Source of the DNA: Datura wrightii
Taxonomy: Eukaryota > Streptophyta > Magnoliopsida > Solanales > Solanaceae
NCBI GenBank assembly: GCA_035772735.1
Contig: JASDFA010000019.1
Span: 65,262,001-65,326,000 of the forward strand
DNA length: 64,000 bases
Direction of reading: 5' to 3'
Within the stretch, counting starts at the first letter, position 1. Each line of letters opens with the position of its first letter. The position numbers were made by a program, and so were the translations under genes. Shown piece by piece: positions 11,183-20,625 of this stretch. Under the pieces are notes generated by a model. That model was not told the origin of the DNA. It saw only the letters and a program-made list of their open reading frames with translations, and did not search any database.

Positions 11183-12614
11183 TGATCTTGGGCAGATTTA
11201 TATGCCCAAATGATACTCAAACGTATCATTTTTGCCTTGTTTATCATGCAATGTGTATAAATTTTCATGTAATTGGTAATAAAATGTGAATTTATACTAA
11301 CCAACATGATTAGCATTGTTTTGTAGGTGAAATGTGATTTTGACGAGCTAAAATGCATGTTGGAACAATATCGGAGTTGGACTTGGATTCGATCACGGAA
11401 AAGGCATTGGACTAAACCAAATAAAGGGGCTCCGCGATGGAACCGTGTCACACTGCCATCATGGAGGCATTCTGCCTGGAGGGTGAATAATAGTCAAATT
11501 CCAGTGGAGCCTCGCGACAGCTGCATGGCACGGTGGCAAGCCTCCGCGTTGTACGCCGTGCCACGTTGATGATTTATATCTGGACCCCCAATTTCCAGAG
11601 AGGGTCTGTGTCCATGCCGTGCCACGGAGGTAGTGCTCCGCGATGCACTCCGTGACACGTTGCTTGTTATTCTGGGAAAAATTCCCACTAGTATAAATAG
11701 AACACTTAAATGTATTTTTCATAATTCAGACTTGGTGGAGCAAGGACGTGGGTTACAGGCAGTTGAGGGACGAAAAGTTCAGGGAAAAGGTTTTTTCTCT
11801 CCTTCTTTCTTCTTTCACTCAATTGTTTGTATGATTAACACTTGTTTTAGGATGATTAATCCACAAATGAGTGGCTAATTCCCTTCCTTGCTGAGGTTAT
11901 GAACATTTGTGATGAATTTTGATTATTGAATTATATGGTTTTTCATCTTCCTCTTCCATGTTGTTCTATTAATTCTTGTTTCTACTGCATTGGTGTGTGG
12001 CCGACATTAATGTACATCTAAAAAGTCGGATTTCACTCGAGAGAGCACGAAATTGGAAAGTTGTGAATTAAGAGCGTATTGTTCTTAATTTGATTTGGGA
12101 AAATTGAGTTTTGATGTGCTTTCCTGATAGAAATATACTTGAAAGCCGTATTAGTCAATTTAGGAACCGGAATTGTATTGCTAGGTCATGAATTGCATTT
12201 GATCACAGAAATGTAGACGGATGGGTTATGATTCTTAAGTGAGATTAAATACGAGAGTTTTAATCTCTAGGCTAATGTTCTTGGCTAGCAACTGGAAGAA
12301 AGGATTAACCAATTTATGATTATAATCAAGTTCATTACATGTTCTTAACCTTGGCATGCTCATATCCATAGTTTAAATTCAAAGTAAATAATTGTTAATA
12401 GTTTTAGTGTAGAAATTATAAAACAAATTATTCAACTGTTGGTTACGTTGTTGTCAGCATATTTAGAAGTGAGATAGAATGTAGTATACTTAAGCAATTT
12501 TCACTTATCCAGAGTCTCCTTGGATCGATACTTGGCTTACTTAAGCCACTTACTACTTGTTTGACCATGTGCACTTGCGTGTCGATTTTTAACCCCAACC
12601 AAACCAGCCGAGCA
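11183..12614 (+). repeat. E1 5' LTR
   Basis: Starts TGATCTTGGGCAG and ends ...CCGAGCA, giving the TG...CA ends expected for Ty3/Gypsy. The U3 holds a GC-rich block (about 11425-11665), followed by a TATA box TATAAATA at 11692-11699. R and U5 are AT-rich. The same LTR occurs at 19154, 23557 and (minus) 43341 and 51614. Confidence 0.95.
11617..11700 (+). promoter_or_regulatory. E1 LTR core promoter: GC-rich block and TATA box
   Basis: A block with the inverted motif CCGTGCCACGG, then GCGATGCACTCCGTGACACG, lies about 30-80 bases upstream of TATAAATA (11692-11699). The same arrangement is at 19592-19669 and in E2 (TATA 24066-24073) and E3 (TATA 52521-52528 and 44094-44101 on minus). Almost the same block recurs inside the element at 15062-15108. 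Promoter function is inferred from position and the TATA box. Confidence 0.7.
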
Positions 12615-12620
12615 AGTTTT

Positions 12621-12638
12621 TGGCGCGGTTGCCGGGGA
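12621..12638 (+). other. E1 primer binding site (tRNA-Asp type)
   Basis: TGGCGCGGTTGCCGGGGA lies six bases after the LTR end. It has one mismatch to the Athila-type site complementary to the 3' end of plant tRNA-Asp, which is intact in E2 (24983-25000). Confidence 0.9.
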
Positions 12639-12755
12639 GACTAGGCAATTGGTGAAATTGTATTAAGTGTAAATTTACTGTATTTTTATTTTATTTTCTT
12701 AAGTGTTGACAACTTGGTCTTAGCCTGTATTTTACAGACATAATTTCTGTGAAAA

Positions 12756-13592
12756 CTGGCAAGAGACAAAGAGCTGGTGGAATCTTATATAGAGCCTGAA
12801 CGTATATTTCATAGTAAACGGCGAGAATCTCTACAGAGAAAGCTACAGTTGCTCAGACAGACTATTACGGAGCAACAAAATCCACCCGTTGTGAGGGCAG
12901 TGTTAGTGCCCGAAGAAGCAGCAGCAAGGCCGGTTCGCGAGGTGGCAATCCCACATGCCAACAATGTTACATCCAGTATCCGCAAACCAGAGCATGGAGG
13001 GAGATTTGAACTCAAGCAAAACATGGTGCAACTGTTGCACACAAGCGGGAAATTTACCAGTCTCCCTCATGAAGATCCACAACAACATCTCCAAAACTTT
13101 TTGGAGATAAGTGACACTTATATACCCACTGGAGTGTCACCTGATTATGTTCGACTTACATTGTTTCCGTTCTCATTCTCACCACTTTAGCAACATGAAT
13201 CTGAACCAGCCTTCAGCTTCAGTCAATGCGTTCCAGAAAATGTGGTGTGAAGTGTGTGGAAGCAGTGAGCACTCAGCTGAGTGCTGTGGAGCAAACCCAG
13301 ATTTGGTTAACTTTGTGGGCAATTCACAAAGAAATAATTAGCAGTATGGGAGTGGCTACAATTCAAATTGGAGGAACCATCCAAATTTTTCATGGGGTAG
13401 CAACAACCAACAAGGCCAAAGTTCAGGTCAGGGTATGCAAAGAAATCAAGGAGGGCAACAGAACTACCAATCTCAATTCAGAAATCACAATGCCCCTGCT
13501 CCACCACCATCACCTAGCATTGAAGAGATGTTCAAGACCATGATCGCTAACCAGGCGCAATTGCAGGCTGACTATGTTAAATTGGCAGCCTA
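12756..13592 (+). pseudogene. E1 Gag (internally deleted)
   Basis: Athila-type Gag. The reading begins at a CTG (12756) in all three sister copies; the open piece from 12777 reads ESYIEPERIFHSKRRE. Compared with E2, about 480 bp is missing at about 13178-13181, where 'ctcattct' joins 'accactttagcaac'. That removes most of the retrotransposon-gag core. After the join the C-terminal part resumes with the zinc-knuckle-like CEVCGSSEHSAECC (about 13243-13285) and the EEMFKTMIANQAQLQ helix, in shifted frames with a stop near 13590. This copy cannot make a normal capsid protein. Confidence 0.88.
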
Positions 13593-13593
13593 A

Positions 13594-14572
13594 GTGAAAA
13601 GTAATCAGTTAGCAACCAAGGCTCTTGAGTATCAATTTGGGCAATTTGCTAGTGCCAAAAACACAAGGCCCACAGGAGGACTGCCTAGCGACACGGATCC
13701 AAATCCGAAGCAGGTGAATGCAGTGACCACAAGGAGTGGTTTGCAGCTGAAGGAGGTGGAACCAGAAAGACCACCTCTAAATTCGGGAGCAACAAAAGTT
13801 GAGGGGGAGCAAAGTGCGGAAAGGGGGGAGACCAAAGAAGCTGAATCAGAAAGACCTCCACCCCCGTTCCCTCAACGACTCAAGAAACACAAAAGAGGAG
13901 GCGTGTTTCAAGAAATTCATGGAGGTGCTTAAACAGGTACATGTTAACTTACCTCTTGTTGATGTCTTGCAGGGAGTGCCTAAATATGCCAAATACATTA
14001 AAGACATCGTGGCCAACAAAAGTCGTTTGACCGAGTATGCCACGGTGGCTTTGATGGAGGAATGCACTTCCCGGATCCAAAATAGACTGCCCACGAAGCT
14101 AAAAGACCCTGGAAGTTTTACTATCCAGCTTACTATTGGGCAGAGCATCCGAGATCGTGGATTGTGTGACTTGGGGGCGAGCATAAATCTGATGCCATCT
14201 TCGGTATTCAGAAAGTTGGGTCTAGGGAGTCCTAGACCTACAACCGTAATCTTGCAGTTGGCAGATCGATCCTTAGCTAGGCCAGATGGCATTGTTGAGG
14301 ATGTTCTAGTGCAAGTGGGCTCCCTAATTTTCCCGGTAGATTTTATTGTTCTGGATTTCGAACTAGACGCGGAAGTCCCATTTATTTTGGGACGACCCTT
14401 CTTGGCAACCGGGAAAGCATTAATCGACGTAGCTGCGGGACAACTTACTATGCGAGCACATGACAAGGTAGAGGTGTTCGATGTGTACAAGGCACCCAAG
14501 CTCCCGATGGTGAATGAAGAACTCTCGGTGATCATGGTAATGCTAAACAAATGCATGATTCCCGAGAGTTGA
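13594..14572 (+). pseudogene. E1 Gag C-terminus and aspartic protease
   Basis: A Pro/Glu-rich linker (PKQVNAVTTRSGL, then PERPP repeats) leads into an Athila-type retropepsin. The open protease piece is 13799-14572. It holds FMEVLKQVHVNLPLVDVLQ, CDLGASINLMPSS (the DLGA active site) near 14164, and the flap/C-terminal motif EVPFILGRPFLATG near 14370-14410. The active site is intact. The frame breaks near 13860-13930 relative to E2 and ends early at 14572, because the sequence corresponding to E2's IDQSDDMQMKD stretch is altered. In other Athila elements this protease is followed by RT; here it is not. Confidence 0.88.
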
Positions 14573-14698
14573 TGGGAAGACCACCAGATAGGTGTGAGCA
14601 ATACTGGGGGGAGGACAATGATCGTGAGAAATCGTCCATCACCCTAGCGGACAATTGAGCATAAAGGACGTCGAGCTGCGACGGTAAACCAGGCGCTG

Positions 14699-14716
14699 CA
14701 CGGGAGGCAACCCGTG
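14699..14716 (+). other. E1 conserved hairpin after the protease
   Basis: CACGGGAGGCAACCCGTG: a 6-bp stem CACGGG/CCCGTG with loop AGGCAA. It recurs at 27548-27565 in E2 and at 49025-49042 (minus) in E3, where one pair is U-G. A GGGAGGCAACCC-type motif is, from memory, typical of the end of the pol gene in Athila elements, so it marks where a lost pol would have ended. Confidence 0.7.
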
Positions 14717-14949
14717 AAAAATTGTTCTTTCATTTTGTAAAGTGTAAATAGATTTTTATTTTGCTTTTTCTTGATTTAGTACAAAATTTTTCGTTTTAGT
14801 TAATACTTTTTTATTTTAGTTAGGTGAAACCTATTAATCTAACCAATTTTATTTAGTGAGATAATTTTTAGGTCAAACGGAGAAAAATGTGCACGGAATC
14901 GTGAAGGAAAAGGGGAGGTATGAAAAATTGGTAAAATGCTGAAGATAGT

Positions 14950-15160
14950 GAGCTAGGGCGATAGCTCCATGTCACAGAGGAGGACCTCCGCGTTACTCTC
15001 CGTGACACGTTGAAGTGTAAACTGGAAATTTTAAAATTTCCAGAGGGCTATCGCGATGGCTCCGTGTCACGGAGGCAGTGCACCGCGATGCACTCCGTGA
15101 CACATTGCCATATAAATTGTGACGGGTCACACCGGGTTGCCGGGTGACCCACGTGTTTTC
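14950..15160 (+). promoter_or_regulatory. E1 internal U3-like block upstream of the third ORF
   Basis: A GC-rich block with repeated CCGTGNCACG motifs. The stretch 15062-15108 closely matches LTR positions 11617-11663. It is followed by a TATA-like TATAAAT at 15111-15117 and a pyrimidine-rich stretch. Together with the splice signals at 15305 and 16009 this suggests a separate promoter for the third ORF. The sister copies have the block at 27795-27990 and 48585-48795 but with weaker TATA matches (TGTATATC). Confidence 0.55.
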
Positions 15161-15304
15161 TACATTTTAAACCCCCGATTTCTCCCCTTTTCCCCTCATT
15201 TTTACATTTCTCCGTGACCAAACACCAAAAATTCCCTTCTCCACCAACGTGCCACGGTCTAAAGCAAAAAATTATCAAGTTTTCTTCGGTTCTTCAACTA
15301 CGAG

Positions 15305-16009
15305 GTATGTTTTCCGATTATCTCTCAAGTTTTTGTCGATTTCATTCGAATTTGAGCATTGGAGGTGAACTAAATCACCCTAAATCGAAATTTAGCATGA
15401 ATTTGAGTTATTTATTGATTGATAAATGTTCGGAATGTTGTGATGAGCGGTTGAACTTGTCGATTGCATGAATTATTCGAATTTGATTGCGAAATTCAAT
15501 TCTAGGGCTTGGTTGTTGGAATCGAAATTGGTAACTTGTTAAATTTGTGAAATATATGTCGGGTTGTATGTAGTGAAATGAGATAAGTCGTTGTAACCAT
15601 TGTTAATTGCTAATAGATGACGAACTCTCGGGTTTTTGGGAAAATGTTGAAAATTGTTCAAATTGGGTTGGTTTTATAGGTTCATGTATATAGAATTTTT
15701 GTTGTTGTTTTTGTTTCGTTGTTTTTATTTGCTAAGTGCGATGGTTGAATTGCTAGAGATGGTAGTGATTGGGATTAGCTGTACGAAGTCTGAGTAGTAC
15801 GCTGAAGTTATACCGTCGAATTTTTCTTTGTTGAACGCACTAAGCATGAATTATATAGCTGGTTATTTTGGTGTAAATAAAGTTACTCTTGCCGTAGTAT
15901 CGTAACTGTAGCTAAGGACTAAGTGTGGGGTAAACTTAGCTTCACCCAACCTTAGCCTAAGCTAATATCTATTTAGCTTTACATTGCGCTTGTTTATTTG
16001 TGTTGACAG
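15305..16009 (+). other. E1 predicted intron in the 5' leader of the third ORF
   Basis: Donor GAG|GTATGT at 15305 and acceptor TTGACAG| ending 16009 bracket 705 nt just before the ATG at 16015. The same donor and acceptor are kept in E2 (28137-28829) and E3 (48434-47740, minus), giving introns of 693 and 695 nt. Conservation of both ends in three copies supports real splicing. A PPT-like AAGTGTGGGG is inside, at 15921-15930. Confidence 0.6.
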
Positions 16010-16014
16010 ACAAA

Positions 16015-17235
16015 ATGGCAAGCAGGCAAGATAAAGGTAAGGGTGCATCAACTTCAGGCACTGGGAGGAAAAGACTTAGACTGTGCACAGCAGTCCCAGC
16101 TGCACCAGTAGTTCCACGTGGCCAGCGCCGCCAATACGGAATGAGGTGGGTAACTGATGAGGGGAAGAAGTGGTATGCCAAACACAAAGAAAACAAATAC
16201 TTCCCCGAGGAGCATATTGCACGGGAACCATTAGCACAGGAGTTCCCCTGAATAGTTCAAAGGATCGAGGCAGCTGGGCTCAGCTTCATATTTCAGGAGC
16301 CCAAGGAATGCAACCTACACTTGGTCCGGGAGTTCTATGCTAATAGGAACCCGGCAATCAGAAACCACACAATCAAAATCAGAGGGCAGATAGTCACTCT
16401 GGAACCCCAACAGCTAAATGCCATCATCGGAGCACGGGACACAGATGCCCACGTTCTCCGCCAGCTGAACATCACCCCACCATATGCCGATATCAGACGC
16501 ACATTGTGTGGGGCTCGATCCACAGCCAGATGGAGCAGACATAAGGAAAGGGGTTACCACCAGACTCTGCCGTATTCTCAAATGAACAGGGAGGCCAGAA
16601 TATGGCTGAAGATAGTCTGCTCGTGCCTAATCCCAGAGGTGCACATGACTGATGTGACCCGGGACCGTGTTTGCCTGGTGTATGCCCTGATGAAAGGGCT
16701 GGAGATTAATGTTGGGGCGGTCATCATATCTGCCATGAAGAGAGCCCGACTACACCAGGGCCATAGGTATGGTTTCGGTGGACTAATCACCACCTTTCTC
16801 TTGGGCCTCGACGTCGAGGAAGAGGCTTTGGATTACATCTCGCACTTGGAGCGACGAGCCTTGGACGTGACCAAAACTAAGGCTCCTGACACCACACACG
16901 GGCCAGTGCTGACGCTTGGCGAGCGACATGCTCGTGACGACCAGTACATGGCACGGATGTTTGGAATGCAAATGCTCCAGCTCAGGATCGGTGGGAGACC
17001 AGCCACGGAGGAGGAGCTATGGCAGCTCGAGCTGGATTACCCGTTTGGCGAAAACGCCAGGGCTCTATGTCGAGTGGGGCCAGCCTTTGTAGAGCCCACT
17101 GATGATGATGTCCCCACGGACGAGGAGACACGTCGGGAGGACTCCGATGTGGAGTTCGATGATGACGACGAAGGCGACTCAGACATGGGCGATGAGGCAG
17201 CAACACCTGATGATGAAGTGGAATATTTTGACTGA
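16015..17235 (+). pseudogene. E1 third ORF: Athila-type 'putative plant transposon protein'
   Basis: From ATG 16015 this reads in one frame for 406 codons with a single TGA at 16249-16251, where E3 has an Arg codon. It is the best preserved of the three copies. The N-terminus is basic and low-complexity (KGKGASTSGTGRKR). The core has VREFYANRNP, LEPQQLNAIIGARDTD, SQMNREARIWLKIVCSCL, DVTRDRVCLVYALMKGLEI and LDYPFGENARALCRVGPAF. The last 40 residues are strongly acidic (D/E-rich). I see no signal peptide or membrane segment, so the 'envelope' label sometimes given to this position is not supported. From memory it matches Pfam 'putative plant transposon protein'; its role is unknown. Confidence 0.85.
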
Positions 17236-19153
17236 TCAGGGAGTTCCACCACCCACTTTTGTCATTTATAATTTTTGTGAACACTGGGGACAGTGTTCGG
17301 TTTAAGTGTGGGGTGGGGAGTAGTTAGGTGCTGGGGCCGGGCTGGTTTGCTTGTATGCCTTCCTCTATATGTTTTGTATGTATGTTTCCCTGTGTTTGTG
17401 AATTGCAAAATGTTCTGTATTTGTAAATATTTGTGGTAATTGATGTGTGCTGTGGAATGTTGTTGTTGCCAGCTAAGTCAGTAAAAATTTTTTTACATAT
17501 TTTCTTATGTTTTTCTCTATCGAAATGATCGATATTTTTAAAATTTTGCAAAAATATTTTGTTTATGTTTAAAATATGTTGTAAATATTTTTCCATCGAA
17601 ATAATCAATGTTTTGCAAAAATTTTCAATTTTTATTTTTGGGTTTTTCGGAGTTTGTTTTCGGTTCTTTTACCGAGAATAGTCCCATTGAACCGACGTCA
17701 TAGTTAGTGACTGTTCCCTATGATGGATGGATGACGACCGTCTTAAGGGAAATGTAGTCGGTAGGAGTAGTTATTTTAAATTTAATATCATTTTTTTTCT
17801 TTGGTGGATTGCATCACGGAACCTGTAGTTACTACATGGTTGTGAAATGTTGGTTGTGTGTCATACCTGATATTCAAAATGCAAAAGTGATTCGTATGAA
17901 AGCATGCAATTTTGTAAATATGTTGAGATACCTAGGCTGTAGAGTTCGATTCGGTGTGATTGAGGCTTAATTTTTGAATTCATGTAATTAGCTAATTAAA
18001 GAGTCTGTGAATGCATCTTGAATTGAGCATGTGCACAAAGTGTGAAGTGAGGTATTGTTATTCCATGCTATTGTGAAGTGTCTAGAACTTTCCTGGTGTG
18101 TGTACAAAACGAAATGAAGGAGGTGTAGTGTTGGAAAGGATGTAGGCATTTCTTTGTTTTAACCGAGAGTTTCTATTTTTTCTTGTCATACTCTCCTTTT
18201 TATGTGATTGTATACCCTAGTCAGCCCATTGAGCCTTTAGCCTATTATTTCTTTCTTGTGTCCAAAAAGCTTAAACTGAGCTTAATTCTTTCTTTTCATT
18301 AGCCGTAAAGTCTATACAAAACTCTTAAGCGCTTAAGAAAAGAAAAAAAAAATTCCCAAAGTGTCAAAGAGTGAGAATGGTGAAAAGAAAAAGAAAAGCA
18401 GAGTGAGGAAAGAAAAGAAAAGGTTGAAGTTGCACTTGCGATAAACAAATGCTAATGAAGGTACATGAATAACTTTTGTATTGTGTCAAGTGTGCTGGTT
18501 GAAATGGGCCATACGAAAGTAAATCATCATGAATGGGATGATGAAAAAAAAGAAAAGAGAGAAACAATGTCCATACGTTGATGGGAATGTGTTGAAAAGG
18601 CACTTAATGATGCTAGTGTCTATTATTGGCTAATCCAATATATACTAGTTCCATAGCTTCCATTACAACCCATTAAATTCCTACGTGATCTTACATTGCA
18701 TTTCTTTATATTAGTGGAGTAATACACTAAGGGAAAGATTATGGGTCATGACATGATGCATGTGAATTCTTTTGGGAGAGAGAGTGAAATTAATTTCTAC
18801 ATGCCCCTATTTGAATGTTTGTGTGTCACATGAGCATAAAGGGGAAGATTCTCTTGAGTTGTAAGGGCACATGCTTGATGAAAGATTGATTTTTATGTCG
18901 GATATCTTGATTAGCTGATTTGCATGAGTTTGCCGATATCGAGAGTCGATTCTTAAAGTCTAGGAAGTCTTAATGTATTGAAGGTCATTGCATTGTTAAG
19001 ACCATGCATGTTTTCTTGATGATTGGCAATATTTAATGATCGGTATGACCGTAGCATAAATTGTCGCACCATAGTGGCGAAGGTTGTGATGTAATTTGCA
19101 CGAATTGTGTGTTTGTTGTTCGAGGACGAACAAGGATTTAAGTGTGGGGTAAG
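17236..19153 (+). other. E1 3' spacer with polypurine tracts
   Basis: A 1.9-kb non-coding region conserved with 30021-31657 (E2) and 46513-44611 (E3, minus). It holds a PPT-like AAGTGTGGGGT at 17304-17314, just after the third ORF. It also holds two copies of an ATCGAAATGATCGAT-like motif (about 17519 and 17594), an AG-rich run near 18340-18420, and the true polypurine tract AAGTGTGGGGTAAG abutting the 3' LTR at 19140-19153. ORFs within it are shadows. Confidence 0.85.
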
Positions 19154-20564
19154 TGATCTTGGGCAGATTTATATGCCCAAGTGATACTCAAACGTATCAT
19201 TTTCGCCTTGTTTATCGTGCAATGTGTTACATTTTCATGTAATTGGTAATAAAATGTGAATTTATACTAACCAACATGATTAGCATTGTTTTGTAGGTAA
19301 AATGTGATTTTGAGGAGCTAAAATGCATGTTGGAACAATATCGGAGTTGGACTTGGATTCGAGCACAGAAAAGGCATTGGACTGCACCAATAAAGGGGCT
19401 TCGCGATGGAGCCATGTCACGCTGCCATCGCGGAGGCATTCTGCCTGGAGGGTGAAATAATAGTCAAATTCCAGTGGAGCCTCGCGACAGCTCCATGGCA
19501 CGGTGGCAAGCCTCCGCGTTGCACGTCGTGCCACGTTGATGCTTTATACCTGGACCCCCAATTTCCAGAGAGGGTCCGCGTCCACGCCGTGTCACGGAGG
19601 CAGTTCTCCGCGATGCACTCCGTGACACGTTGCTTGCTATTCCGGGAAAAATTCCCACTAGTATAAATAGAACACTTAAATGTATTTTTCATAACGCAAG
19701 GACGTGGGTTACAGGCAGTTCAGGGACGAAAAGTTCAGGGTTTTTTCTCTCCTTCTTTCTTCTTTCACTCAATTGTTTGTATGATTAACACTTGTTTTAG
19801 GATGATTAATCCACAAATGAGTGGCTAATTCCCTTCCTTGCTGAGGTTATTAACATTTGTGATGAATTTTGATTATTGTATTATATGGTTTTTCATCTTC
19901 TTCTTCTACGTTGTTCTATTAATTCTTGTTTCTACTGCATTGGTGTGTGGCCGACATTAATGTACATCTAAAAAGTCGGATTTCACTCGAGAGAGCACGA
20001 AATTGGAAAGTTGTGAATTAATAGGGTATTGTTCTTAAATTGATTTGGGAAAATTGAGTTTTGATGTGCTTTCCTGATAGAAATATACTTGAAAGCCGTA
20101 TTAGTCAATTTAGGAACCGGAATTGCATTGCTAGGTCATGAAATGCATTTGATCAAAGAAATGTAGACGGATGGGTTATGATTCTTAAGTGAGATTAAAT
20201 ACGAGAGTTTTAATCTCAAGGCTAATGTACTTGGCTAGCAACTGGAAGAAAGGATTAACCAATTTATGATTATAATCAAGTTCATTACATGTTCTTAACC
20301 TTGGCATGCTCATATCCATAGTTTAAATTCAAAGTAAATAATTGTTAATAGGTTTAGTGTAGAAATTATAAAACAAATTATTCAACTGTTGGTTACGTTG
20401 TTGTCAGCATATTCAGAAGTGAGATAGAATATAGTATACTTAAGCAATTTTCACTTATCCAGAGTCTCCTTGGATCGATACTTGGCTTATTTAAGCCACT
20501 TACTACTTGTTTGACCACGTGCACTTGCGTGTCGGTTTTTAACCCCAACCAAACCAACCGAGCA
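19154..20564 (+). repeat. E1 3' LTR
   Basis: Same sequence as 11183-12614 with scattered changes. It lacks about 18 bases near 19695 and a short run near 19738. The TATA box is at 19662-19669. It ends ...CCGAGCA at 20564, followed by target duplication GCTAT at 20565-20569. Confidence 0.95.
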
Positions 20565-20625
20565 GCTATATCAAATCAATTCAAACAAACATCACTGACC
20601 CCCCACCCCTCCCACAAACAAACAC

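Larger units (their letters stand above)
11183..20564 (+). mobile_element. Element E1: complete Athila-like LTR element without polymerase or integrase
   Basis: It has LTRs at 11183-12614 and 19154-20564, a tRNA-Asp-type primer site, and a perfect target duplication GCTAT at 11178-11182 and 20565-20569. Inside are gag, an aspartic protease, a hairpin, a U3-like block, an intron-like segment, a third ORF and a long 3' spacer ending in the polypurine tract. No RT, RNase H or integrase sequence lies between the protease (ends 14572) and the third ORF (starts 16015). E2 and E3 have the same organisation. The LTRs differ by a modest number of changes by eye, including a short indel at about 11720. 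Confidence 0.93.

Noticed and set aside
13846..14601. 251-codon minus-strand ORF opposite the E1 protease
   Set aside because: Antisense shadow of the protease. The same shadow occurs in E2 (26709-27371) and E3 (49219-49881) because the sense codons are conserved.
18340..18430. AG-rich tract as a possible microsatellite or second PPT
   Set aside because: Irregular A/G run shared with E2 and E3 spacers; no repeat unit, and it lacks the GTGTGGGG core of the PPT copies.
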